A stretch of 29,944 nt of DNA, from contig CAJMLK010000035.1 in the NCBI GenBank assembly GCA_905214305.1, forward strand, positions 1 to 29,944, read 5' to 3'. Shown here piece after piece: positions 16,123 through 23,317 of the stretch (its first letter is position 1; each line of letters starts with the position of its first letter). This stretch comes from an uncultured bacterium. Lineage in GTDB: Bacteria > Desulfobacterota > Desulfovibrionia > Desulfovibrionales > Desulfovibrionaceae. The notes beneath the pieces were generated by a model. It saw nothing but the letters and a program-made list of their open reading frames with translations. It had not been told where the DNA came from and did no database searches. The position numbers were made by a program, and so were the translations under genes.

Positions 16123-16614
16123 ATGACCAAGACACATGTGCTTTCCGTGCTGGTGGAAAACGAACCCGGCGTGCTCTCCCGCGTGGCGGGACTGTTCAGC
16201 GGGCGCGGCTTTAACATCCATTCGCTCAATGTGGCCCCGGCCCTGGAAGAAGGCGTCTCGCACATGACCATCACCACAGAGGGCGACAGCCTGATTTTGG
16301 AGCAGATAATGAAACAGCTGCACAAAATCGTGTCTGTCATCAAGGTGGTGGACTTTGCGGACATTGCCGCCGTTGAACGCGAAATGATGCTTGTCAAGGT
16401 GCAGGCTGAAGGCCCCATGCGGGGTGAAATTCTGCGCACCGTTGAGATATTCCGCTGCAAGGTGGTGGACGTAAGCCCCAATGAAATGACCATTGAGGCC
16501 ACAGGCAATCAGGACAAGCTGGATGCCATCATCAATCTTTTACAGCGCTTTGGCATCAAGGAACTGGCGCGCACAGGCTCTGTGGCCATGCGTCGTTCCA
16601 AAAAGGCGGACTAG
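16123..16614 (+). CDS. ilvN: Acetolactate synthase small (regulatory) subunit
   Basis: This is the regulatory partner of IlvB, which it activates and through which valine usually feeds back. The 163-residue protein begins with an ACT domain (LVENEPGVLSRVAGLFSGRG, then FNIHSL), followed by the C-terminal ALS-SS domain (EREMMLVKVQA, AKVVDVSP-like KVVDVSPNEMTIEATG, and the closing KELARTGSVAM). Length is standard. The AAAGGAGG ribosome site is almost perfect and lies 4 bases before the ATG. The frame upstream to 16042 overlaps ilvB and is not used. Confidence 0.97.
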   Translation: MTKTHVLSVLVENEPGVLSRVAGLFSGRGFNIHSLNVAPALEEGVSHMTITTEGDSLILEQIMKQLHKIVSVIKVVDFADIAAVEREMMLVKVQAEGPMRGEILRTVEIFRCKVVDVSPNEMTIEATGNQDKLDAIINLLQRFGIKELARTGSVAMRRSKKAD

Positions 16615-16927
16615 GGGCTGTTTCACTGCACCCCGGGGCACTTTCGCCCATGAGCGGACTTTCATCGAGCATGGTCATCCGCTCTGCCGCCGCACTTGGC
16701 GCGCCACACTGCAAGCCGGTGTGAGTGCGGCAAATACACGCTTTTATGCTGCACACGCCTTTAAGCCCTCCGGGCATTTCGCGGCGTCATGGTTCAGGAC
16801 TGTCCGTTCCCGCGTCTGACGGCCCACAAGGCCCTCTCCGGCACGGGAATGACGCAGGCGGCAGGTGTCCCTTATCCCCAGGGGCCGCCCCTGCGTGAAG
16901 GCAGAACCGCAACCGCTTTCGCAGCCA

Positions 16928-16947
16928 CCTGACAGCGCGCTGTCAGG
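16928..16947. promoter_or_regulatory. Perfect 20-bp palindrome upstream of ilvC
   Basis: CCTGACAGCG is followed directly by its reverse complement. There is no loop, so it reads more like a dimeric-regulator operator than an RNA hairpin. It lies 108 bp before the ilvC ATG and about 45 bp upstream of the proposed promoter. Which regulator binds, if any, is unknown. Confidence 0.45.
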
Positions 16948-16989
16948 CAGAGGGTGCAACAGCGCCCGGACCCATGTTCAGGCCCACGC

Positions 16990-17018
16990 TCTTTCCCAGC
17001 GGTGGAAAGATCTACAAT
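16990..17018 (+). promoter_or_regulatory. Possible ilvC promoter
   Basis: TACAAT (17013-17018) is a good -10 hexamer 37 bp before the ilvC ATG. The matching -35 region (TCTTTC, 16990-16995, 17-bp spacer) is poor, so an activator may be needed, perhaps at the palindrome upstream. Confidence 0.35.
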
Positions 17019-17054
17019 TTTGTTTAACCATGAGTGATCTCAGAGGATGTTCAG

Positions 17055-18056
17055 ATGAAAGTTTATTACGATCAGGATGCCGACCTCAATCTCCTGAAGG
17101 ATAAAACCGTCGCCATCATCGGCTACGGCAGTCAGGGCCACGCCCACGCCCAGAACCTGCGCGATTCCGGCGTCAAGGTTGTGGTGGGGCAGCGCCCCGG
17201 CGGCGTCAACTATGAACTTGCCAGGGAACACGGTTTTGAGCCGGTTTCTGCGGCCGAAGCCGCCGCTCAGGCTGACCTGATCATGCTTCTGCTGCCCGAT
17301 GAAGTGCAGGCCGCCGTTTACGAAAACGACATCAAGCCCAACCTTGCCAAGGGCAAGGCCCTGCTTTTTGCCCACGGCTTCAACATCCACTTCGGCCAGA
17401 TCCAGCCGCCCAAGGATGTGGACGTATTCCTCATCGCTCCCAAAGGCCCCGGCCATCTGGTGCGCCGCACCTACACCGAAGGCGGCGGCGTGCCCTGCCT
17501 CGTGGCCATTGAACAGGACGCCACCGGCAAGGCCCTTCAGACGGCTCTGGCGTACGCCAAGGGTGTGGGCGGCGCGCGTTCCGGCGTCATTGAAACCACC
17601 TTCCGTGAAGAAACAGAAACCGACCTCTTCGGCGAACAGGCCGTGCTGTGCGGCGGTGTTTCCGAACTGATCAAGGCCGGTTTTGAAACCCTGGTGGAAG
17701 CCGGCTATCAGCCTGAAATGGCCTACTTTGAATGCCTGCATGAAATGAAGCTCATTGTGGACCTCATGTACGAAGGCGGCCTGTCGCGCATGCGCTACTC
17801 CATCAGCAACACCGCTGAATACGGCGACTACGTTACCGGCCCCCGCCTGATCACCGATGAAGTGAAAAAAGAGATGCGGGCCGTGCTCAAGGACATCCAG
17901 AGCGGCGTATTCGCGCGCAACTTCATTCTTGAAGCCCGCGCCAAGTACCCCATGTTTCTTACCACCCGCCGCAACGAATCTGAACATCAGATCGAAAAAG
18001 TGGGCAAAGAACTGCGCAGCATGATGCCCTGGCTCAAGAAAGACAAAAAGGACTAG
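17055..18056 (+). CDS. ilvC: Ketol-acid reductoisomerase (class I)
   Basis: IlvC converts acetolactate or acetohydroxybutyrate into the dihydroxy acid using NAD(P)H and Mg2+, the step after IlvBN. At 333 residues it is the short class I form. The Rossmann motif IIGYGSQGHAHAQ lies at residues 21-33, and metal-binding Asp190 and Glu194 lie in DLFGEQAVLCGG. The C-terminal knotted domain is complete (YFECLHEMKLIVDLMYEGG, MRYSISNTAEYGDY). The ATG at 17055 has AGAGGA 7 bases upstream; a GTG seven codons earlier has no ribosome site. The TAG stop overlaps the first bases of dispersed-repeat copy D. Confidence 0.97.
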   Translation: MKVYYDQDADLNLLKDKTVAIIGYGSQGHAHAQNLRDSGVKVVVGQRPGGVNYELAREHGFEPVSAAEAAAQADLIMLLLPDEVQAAVYENDIKPNLAKGKALLFAHGFNIHFGQIQPPKDVDVFLIAPKGPGHLVRRTYTEGGGVPCLVAIEQDATGKALQTALAYAKGVGGARSGVIETTFREETETDLFGEQAVLCGGVSELIKAGFETLVEAGYQPEMAYFECLHEMKLIVDLMYEGGLSRMRYSISNTAEYGDYVTGPRLITDEVKKEMRAVLKDIQSGVFARNFILEARAKYPMFLTTRRNESEHQIEKVGKELRSMMPWLKKDKKD

Positions 18057-18106
18057 TGCAGTTTTATTTTGAAATTGCACCGGCGACTGCGTGAGCAGCC
18101 GCCCGC
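18055..18106 (+). repeat. Tandem-hairpin GNRA repeat, copy D (overlaps the ilvC stop)
   Basis: Hairpin 1 (18057-18080) pairs GTGCAGTTTTA with TGAAATTGCAC, so GTGC/GCAC replaces the GAGC/GCTC of other copies, a compensatory swap. Hairpin 2 (18082-18103) pairs GGCGACTGC with GCAGCCGCC around GTGA, with one A-C mismatch. The ilvC stop TAG is part of the element edge. A hairpin-less fragment resembling the GC arm (CAGACGCCCGCCACG) follows at 18166-18188. Confidence 0.75.
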
Positions 18107-18112
18107 AAGTAC

Positions 18113-18144
18113 AAACGGCCATCCTTACGGGTGGCCGTTTTTTT
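18113..18144 (+). terminator. Intrinsic terminator of ilvC
   Basis: AAACGGCCATCC, the loop TTAC and GGGTGGCCGTTT form a 12-bp stem with one G-T wobble, running straight into seven Ts. It is a strong classic terminator 57 bp after the ilvC stop. The remaining 18145-18357 shows only a fragment of the dispersed repeat (18166-18188) and no clear promoter. Confidence 0.9.
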
Positions 18145-18357
18145 GCGCGACAGTCCGGCAGTGAACAGACGCCCGCCACGCCGTTGCGTCCACCAGTTGT
18201 GCGTTTGCGTCTTTTCTCATAACCTGATACGAAAAACCGTGGCTTTGCACGTGTTTCGCTCCGGCGGCACAACCAGCGGCCACCATACCGCGTACTGGCG
18301 ACAAATCCCGCCCTTCCGGCCCCGGAGCCGATTGTTCCTAACCCCATGAGGTCGCGC

Positions 18358-21000
18358 ATGGCTGCCCAAAACGCCCATGAAAATACTGAAGAAATCATCG
18401 ACCTGACAGAACTTATCGAAAAAGGCGAGGTCCCGGCGGCCAACCAGCAGGCCGAACCCGCTCACGCAGATGATGAGCAAAACGTTCTCCATTCGCATAT
18501 GCGCAGCCTGAATGAAGAAGGTCGTCAAACCGATGCGGAAATTGACGATCTGCTGGCGCAGATGGAAGCCAGAGACGATAGCGAAGATTTTTCCGCCGAC
18601 GGCGAAATGCCGTTCGCTGCGGCTGACGATACAGCAACAGACACCGCCACGGCCCAGCAAGCTGGCAAAGCTGCCGGGTCGGGAACCGCTGTCGCACCCG
18701 ACGGGCACATCGTGGACCCCAACGAAAAGCTGCACATGCCCGGCATGGGAGACGTCGATAATCTCCTTAATTCTCTGGATATTCCTCCTCAGCCACCGCA
18801 GCGCTCCACCACGGCCCAGTCCCCCCGGCACACAGATGCCGCCGTGGATCAGATGCTGGACGGCCTGACGGGAGCGGCATGCCCCGTAACGGCCCAGCCC
18901 GAGCATGCACACGACAACGCCCACGGCAACACGCCGGATGTGGACGATCTGCTGGCTGCCGGAACCGTGCCGGAGCCTGTTATTTCTGACGAACTGGAAG
19001 CCCTGCTCAACGCAAACGACCTCGATGCATGGCATGCCACCCCCGCCAGTGGGGCTGCGGCGGCTCAGCCCGCGCAGGGCCATGCAGCACCGCAGGAAAA
19101 TGCAGGGCAGGCTCCGGGCCAGACTTCCGGCAACGCGGCTGCCCCGCTCCCGGAATCCGGGGCGGAGCCTCAAGCGGCCGAGCCTTTCAATCCCGAAGAA
19201 CTTGCGGCAGACCTTGATATGCTGCTGGCTGCCGTAAATCCCGCTGCGGACACCGCAGGCGCGGCAAAGCCCGCTGCTGCGAAGCCCGCCGACAGCGATC
19301 TGGACTTTGATCTGGATGCCCTTCTGGCCGCTGCCGATGCCGAAGTACGCGAAAGCGCCCCTGCACCCGCAGACAGCAACGACAGCCCTGCGGACCACGC
19401 AGCGCAAGCTGCGCCACAAGCTCCCGCACAGCCGGAGCAGACAGCTTCTGTCGGCCCTGAAGACACAAAAGCCCCCGTGCCGCAAACAGCAGAACAGCCC
19501 GCGCCACAAGCTCCCGCACAGCCCGAAGCCGCCGCACAGGCCGCGCAGGACACGACACCGGACGCTGCGCAGGACGCTACGCAGGACACGCTTTCCGATC
19601 TTGATATTGACGCTCTTCTGGCTGAAGCCGCCAACGAGCTGACGTCCTCGGCCGAAGGCCCGCTCCCCGATTCGGCGGATACAGCGGGCACGGCGGATGC
19701 GACAAGTATTGCGGACACAGCGGACACTTCAGACACGTCCCATGCGGATGCCCAGATCGGTCAGCACACAGAAAAAGCACCCGTGGCTGACCAGACCGCC
19801 ATGCCATCCGACGCGACGCCGGTCCATGGGGCAGAAGCCGCACCAGCCGCACCGATGGACGCCGCTGAACCTGTACGCTCAGCCAGCGCGGCTGATGCCG
19901 GGCACGCGGACACCACTGCGGCCACAGATGCTGCCGCCGTTGCAGCACCTGCGACAGAGCCGCATGCCGCTGCAGCCGAGGGTGACGCGGACGACACCGA
20001 CGAAACCGCAAATGCTGCGGATGCCGTTGCCGCGCCTGCTCCGGAAAGCGCCCCTGCCGCCAGCAGTGCGGACGCCACAGATGCACGCCCTGCGGACACG
20101 GCAGACATGACTGACGCGACGCCCGCTGTGAACACGCCGGACACTGCGCACGGAGATACTGTCCCCGCCGAAGATGCTGACGCGGCCGAAAATGCTGACA
20201 CGGCCGGGGACTCTGCCCCCGCTGACGATGCCGCTGCTGACAATGCCCCCGCTGACGACGCCGCCATCACTTCCGCTGCCGCCGCCGCGTCCAATGTCGC
20301 TGCTGGCGCTGCCGCATCCACCCCCTCCCACGCTTTCGCGGCCGATGCGCTTGCTGAGCGTCTGGATCAGTGCACGGAACTGCTGCGTCAGGCCGAAGAG
20401 CGCGTGAGCACGCTGGAAGCTGCCGTGGCTGAAGCCCGTGAAGCTGCGGAACAGGCCCGCGCACTGGCCGATGACGCGCGCGAGGCCGCCGGTCTGGCCC
20501 AGGCAAGTGCTGAAGAAGCACAAAATACGGCCCGTGCTGTTGGCAGGGATTCTGCCCGTGCGGTGGAGGAGGCCATGCAGACGGCCCGCAATGCCGAGGA
20601 AGCCGCCGGGAGCGCCGTACATCAAGCTGCCGCCGTCCCGGACGTGGCCGCCGTAGTGTCCGAAACCCTTTTTGAACCGGGCCACCCCCTGCACCAGCAC
20701 CTCATGGAAGCCATACAGGCAGCCGCGGCACAGGCAGCACAGCAGGCCACGCAACTGGCTCTTCAGGAAGCTGCCGCGCAGGCGTCCGCCCCTGCCACCA
20801 GTGAAGATCCCGTTCTGACCCAGCGTCTGGACAATGTTGACCTGACACTGCGCGGGGCCTCAGCCCGGCTGGACGCCATAGAAGAACGGCTGGACGCTCT
20901 TGAACCCCGCTTCAACGAGCAGGTGGAAAAGTCCGCGGCAGCAGCCGCCGCCCGCATTCTGCGCGAAGAAATCGCCCGCCTGCTTGAAAGCGAGATGTAG
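18358..21000 (+). CDS. Large Ala/Asp/Pro-rich, probably disordered protein with repeated DxLL motifs and C-terminal coiled coil
   Basis: I recognise no family. With the ATG at 18358 (GAGG 6 bases upstream, preferred to 18346) it has 880 residues. The N-terminus carries EEIIDLTELIEKGEVP. Then eight copies of a short acidic-hydrophobic motif, roughly [IVL]-[DE]-x-[LM]-L, appear at about residues 62, 133, 163, 195, 213, 286, 319 and 417, separated by Ala/Pro/Gln linkers. Residues 440-660 are low-complexity Ala/Asp/Thr. From 665 to about 755 there is an Ala-rich heptad coiled coil (LAERLDQCTELLRQAEERV), then a second short coil near 820-855 ending LESEM. There is no signal peptide, membrane segment or enzyme motif. 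It is probably a cytoplasmic multivalent scaffold; this is inference. The reading frame is intact through 2.6 kb. Confidence 0.85.
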   Translation: MAAQNAHENTEEIIDLTELIEKGEVPAANQQAEPAHADDEQNVLHSHMRSLNEEGRQTDAEIDDLLAQMEARDDSEDFSADGEMPFAAADDTATDTATAQQAGKAAGSGTAVAPDGHIVDPNEKLHMPGMGDVDNLLNSLDIPPQPPQRSTTAQSPRHTDAAVDQMLDGLTGAACPVTAQPEHAHDNAHGNTPDVDDLLAAGTVPEPVISDELEALLNANDLDAWHATPASGAAAAQPAQGHAAPQENAGQAPGQTSGNAAAPLPESGAEPQAAEPFNPEELAADLDMLLAAVNPAADTAGAAKPAAAKPADSDLDFDLDALLAAADAEVRESAPAPADSNDSPADHAAQAAPQAPAQPEQTASVGPEDTKAPVPQTAEQPAPQAPAQPEAAAQAAQDTTPDAAQDATQDTLSDLDIDALLAEAANELTSSAEGPLPDSADTAGTADATSIADTADTSDTSHADAQIGQHTEKAPVADQTAMPSDATPVHGAEAAPAAPMDAAEPVRSASAADAGHADTTAATDAAAVAAPATEPHAAAAEGDADDTDETANAADAVAAPAPESAPAASSADATDARPADTADMTDATPAVNTPDTAHGDTVPAEDADAAENADTAGDSAPADDAAADNAPADDAAITSAAAAASNVAAGAAASTPSHAFAADALAERLDQCTELLRQAEERVSTLEAAVAEAREAAEQARALADDAREAAGLAQASAEEAQNTARAVGRDSARAVEEAMQTARNAEEAAGSAVHQAAAVPDVAAVVSETLFEPGHPLHQHLMEAIQAAAAQAAQQATQLALQEAAAQASAPATSEDPVLTQRLDNVDLTLRGASARLDAIEERLDALEPRFNEQVEKSAAAAAARILREEIARLLESEM
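19411..19523 (+). repeat. 23-bp exact direct repeat inside the disordered-protein gene
   Basis: The 23-base sequences at 19411-19433 and 19501-19523 are identical; both begin GCGCCACAAGCTCCCGCA and encode APQAPAQP. They lie 90 bp (30 codons) apart in frame, which suggests recent internal duplication or a substrate for in-frame deletion. Confidence 0.85.
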
Positions 21001-21783
21001 CCGGGCCAGCTGTGTCCGAGCACGAAACGGCCTGCCTGAAGTCGGCAGGCCCGCGCGGGCAACTGCCCGCACAAAAAGCACGCACCGCTCTCTGCACTGT
21101 CGCGCACCGTGGTCAGTGTCGGGAACCTGCAAGAACTGTGTAGCCTCACGGCAAAAGGCGTCTGTGGCCTGCAGCCGACGTTGACGTTTTTTTGCCCGAA
21201 GCTGAAAACACGCCTCCCTGTCCACCCGGTCCGGCAAAACATCCTGTCCGCACTGGCGTCAGGCTTGCCAAGCAGAGGCGGAACGCATATGCTCGTGCGC
21301 GATTTCTCCTGCATGGGACAGTAGCCCGCCAAGTTCGCCGCATGCGGTTTTGCTCAAAGACCAAAGCGTGGCGGGATGGCGTATTTTCAACGGCCAGATT
21401 GGCCGTGACGCATGCATGGCAAGGGCAAAGAAGCGCCACGAAGCAGCAGGAACACCGTTTTTGCTCCGTTCATCGCCGTGCCGGACGCCACAGAGCGCCA
21501 GGGCGGATGTTCCCAAAAGCAAAATGTTTTCTGCCATGAATTACATGCCGCATGGCGCTGGCTTCAGTTCGCTGCCATGCATAAAGCCGGAAACATGTCC
21601 GGCACGAATATAAAAAAGGGGGCGGGGGCTTTCGTTTCCGTTCTTTTTCCCGTCCAGGCAATGCCCGCTGTGGGTCATGGCCATTCCCCAAAGGGCGGGT
21701 TTTGTTTTCCGGCCGTGCGGCCGCAGGCGCAAGCCCCAAACCGTGCAGCCTGCCGGACGGCAGTAACGAGGCAAGAGGACCGT
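21001..21783. other. 783-bp region without a supported gene
   Basis: Open frames on both strands here are short, lack ribosome sites and resemble no protein I know. Visible structure: a perfect 8-bp hairpin GGCCTGCC/GGCAGGCC (21029-21051) just after the large gene, without a T-run; a 6-bp hairpin GCCGGA/TCCGGC (21586-21603) followed by TATAAAAAAGGGGG; and a T-tailed hairpin at 21664-21708. It may hold decayed sequence or an unannotated RNA. Confidence 0.5.
21664..21708 (+). terminator. Terminator-like hairpin upstream of the 56-residue gene
   Basis: CCCGC (21664-21668) pairs with GCGGG (21695-21699), and TGGG pairs with CCCA inside, followed at once by TTTTGTTTT. It lies 75 bp before the next gene and more than 660 bp after the previous one, so it may end a small transcript or attenuate the ubiE unit. 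Confidence 0.45.
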
Positions 21784-21954
21784 ATGGATAAGGATCGCAA
21801 GGAAGCCCTGCAGGTAGCCAAGGAACTGACCGCCAAGTTTATTGAAACACGCACGGTTTCTCCCGGCAATTTCGCAGAGGTTTTTCCCTCTGTATACCGG
21901 GTGGTCTGCACGGCCATCGGTGTTGACGCGGATCAGGACAACAAGGGTAAATAA
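21784..21954 (+). CDS. Small helical protein, 56 residues, unknown function
   Basis: Too small to assign. It is charged and helical (DKDRKEALQVAKELTAKF), followed by TVSPGNFAEVFPSVYRVV, which looks like a folded rather than random sequence. An AAGAGGA ribosome site sits 5 bases before the ATG. The TAA stop is directly followed by the ubiE GTG start with no gap, so the two genes are almost certainly co-translated. A longer open frame upstream (from 21412) has no ribosome site. It may be a partner or leader of ubiE, but nothing in the sequence shows which. Confidence 0.75.
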   Translation: MDKDRKEALQVAKELTAKFIETRTVSPGNFAEVFPSVYRVVCTAIGVDADQDNKGK

Positions 21955-22710
21955 GTGGACTCTTCTCGGCTTTCCGGGCAGCAGGACAGGGCCTCGGCCC
22001 CGGCTTCCGTGCCCTCACATGACGCTGCCGTGGCCGGCATGTTCGGCCGCATTGTACGCTTTTACGACCTGCTCAACCGCGTCCTCAGTCTGGGGCTTGA
22101 CCAGCACTGGCGCAAGGTGCTGGCACGCAACGTACGGCTGGGCGAAGGCGGCGTGGTGCTGGATCTGGCCGCAGGCACACTGGACGTGTCCCTGGCAATC
22201 CGTCGCCAGTACCCCACGGCCCTTGTTCCCGCGCTGGACTTCTGCCCGCCCATGCTGGTACAGGGCAGCCGCAAGCTCAAGGGCGACAATGCCCGGCGCA
22301 TCCTGCCCGTGGCGGCCGACGCCAAGCGCCTGCCCCTGCCCGACGCCTCGGTGGACTGCCTGACCATTGCCTTTGGCATACGCAATATCATCCCGCGTGA
22401 AACGGCCTTTGCCGAAATGCTGCGGGTGCTGCGCCCCGGAGGCAGGGCCTGCATTCTGGAATTCGGTTCCGGCCGCGAACGCATCTGGGGCGGCCTGTAC
22501 AATGTGTATCTGAACCACCTGCTGCCCCGCGTGGGACGCATATTTTCCAAAGATCCCGCTGCCTATGCCTATCTGGCCGACACTATCCGCGCGTTTCCTT
22601 CAGCCGTTGAGCTGGAAAAGGAACTGCGCCGGGCCGGGTTCAGCAAGGCGTGGTATCAGAAACTCACGTCGGGCATTGTCTGCCTGCATGTGGGTGAAAA
22701 GGCCCGGTAG
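21955..22710 (+). CDS. ubiE: Demethylmenaquinone methyltransferase (UbiE/MenG family)
   Basis: UbiE performs the last step of menaquinone synthesis, C-methylation of demethylmenaquinone with S-adenosylmethionine. The 251-residue protein has FGRIVRFYDLLNRVLSLGLDQHWR near residue 30, the SAM-binding motif I VVLDLAAGTLDVSLA (residues 67-81), PMLVQGSRKL, IAFGIRN, EMLRVLRPGGRACILEF and the closing GIVCLHVGEK, all typical of UbiE. The GTG start has AAGGG 7 bases upstream and abuts the stop of the 56-residue gene. One oddity is that motif I reads GTLD where most homologues have GTGD. The first 25 residues are a variable extension. mqnB and a polyprenyl synthase lie 2-3.5 kb downstream. Confidence 0.9.
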   Translation: MDSSRLSGQQDRASAPASVPSHDAAVAGMFGRIVRFYDLLNRVLSLGLDQHWRKVLARNVRLGEGGVVLDLAAGTLDVSLAIRRQYPTALVPALDFCPPMLVQGSRKLKGDNARRILPVAADAKRLPLPDASVDCLTIAFGIRNIIPRETAFAEMLRVLRPGGRACILEFGSGRERIWGGLYNVYLNHLLPRVGRIFSKDPAAYAYLADTIRAFPSAVELEKELRRAGFSKAWYQKLTSGIVCLHVGEKAR

Positions 22711-23072
22711 GCGGCCTGCGGCAAGACGGTTCCACGGGCATGCCCCGCAACGGAAACCTGACAAAAGGCAAAGCGCGACTCTTTTGCTGCGACAGGCCGC
22801 ATGCCGTGACACTGACGGAACAGGCACGGCTTTCGCCACGGGCAGCAGAAACAGCGTATTTTGCATGCCTTTTGGCAAAGACGCGCGCAAGCGCTGTGTC
22901 CCGCACGGGGCACAGGCAAAAAACCTGCGCAGGGCTGCCCGGCAGATGCCGGAGCAGTTTGCCAATGAAATGCATCGCTGCTCCGCAGGGATTTTCAGAC
23001 AAATCCCTGCCGCGAAATGCGGGCGGGCAGGCTTTTGTCTGCCATAACCGAGCATTTCGTGGGTTCACTGCT
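22711..23072. other. Convergent intergenic region with three hairpins
   Basis: The 362 bp between the 3' ends of ubiE (plus) and the DUF2065 gene (minus) contain no supported gene. Inverted repeats are GGAGCAG/CTGCTCC (22951-22984), a perfect 10-bp GCAGGGATTT/AAATCCCTGC (22985-23010), and GGCAG/CTGCC (23026-23043). None has a good T-run, but they could stop or stabilise transcripts from both sides. Confidence 0.5.
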
Positions 23073-23077
23073 CTAGC
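23049..23077 (-). repeat. Degenerate copy of the dispersed hairpin repeat
   Basis: On the minus strand CTAGAGCAGTG matches copy C exactly over 11 bases and then weakly, ending AAATGCTCGG. The TAG stop of the DUF2065 gene lies in it, as the ilvC stop lies in copy D. The second, GNRA-capped hairpin is not recognisable. Confidence 0.4.
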
Positions 23078-23270
23078 GTGAAGCCAGCCAGACGACCAGC
23101 AGCCCCAATGCCAGAGCCGTCAGCCCCAGCACACGCAAGCGGCTTTCCGGCAGGGGAAGAATGCTCAGCAGCGCCCGGCGCATACCGCCGGGAAAAAGCG
23201 TCCAGCACAGCCCCTCAAGCACGATGGCAAGGCCCAGGGCGCGGAAAAAAAGTTCTATATTGAAGTCCAT
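23073..23270 (-). CDS. DUF2065-family small membrane protein
   Basis: This 65-residue protein has two hydrophobic segments (about residues 8-25 and 46-62) joined by a short basic loop. The sequence LGLAIVLEGLCWTLFPGGMRR followed by LPESRLRVLGLTALALGLLVV matches the DUF2065 (YjeT-like) pattern. The function is unknown; in other bacteria relatives often lie near hflKC or purA. Only a weak ribosome site (AAGAAAAG) precedes the ATG. Divergent from the nucleotide-sugar dehydrogenase across 47 bp, so the two share a control region. Confidence 0.85.
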   Translation of the reverse strand: MDFNIELFFRALGLAIVLEGLCWTLFPGGMRRALLSILPLPESRLRVLGLTALALGLLVVWLASR

Positions 23271-23317
23271 GCTTTTCTTGGTGACGAAAAAAGCCTGTTT
23301 TGTAAAGGAATGAAATT

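Larger units (their letters stand above)
16615..17054 (+). other. 440-bp ilvN-ilvC leader without a gene
   Basis: No supported open frame lies here, although ilvN and ilvC belong to one pathway and are often adjacent. It contains a perfect 20-bp palindrome (16928-16947), a second dyad of 7-bp arms CAGGGGC/GCCCCTG (16879-16893), and a possible -10 element near the ilvC start. I found no leader peptide rich in Ile, Leu or Val codons and no convincing T-box. Confidence 0.6.

Noticed and set aside
16615..17054. T-box or leader-peptide attenuator for ilvC
   Set aside because: No T-box consensus, no short frame rich in Ile/Leu/Val codons, and no terminator before the ilvC start.
17040..18443. 467-codon minus-strand open frame across ilvC and its terminator
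   Set aside because: Would read through the strong ilvC terminator and two repeat hairpins; sequence is a shadow of ilvC.
18217..19509. 430-codon minus-strand frame opposite the large Ala-rich gene
   Set aside because: Low-complexity GC-rich DNA keeps several frames open; the plus frame has a ribosome site, a longer reach and organised motifs and coiled coil.
21259..21537. 92-codon minus-strand frame with a hydrophobic start
   Set aside because: No ribosome site, no homology recognised, and the hydrophobic start is too weak for a signal peptide; kept as non-coding.
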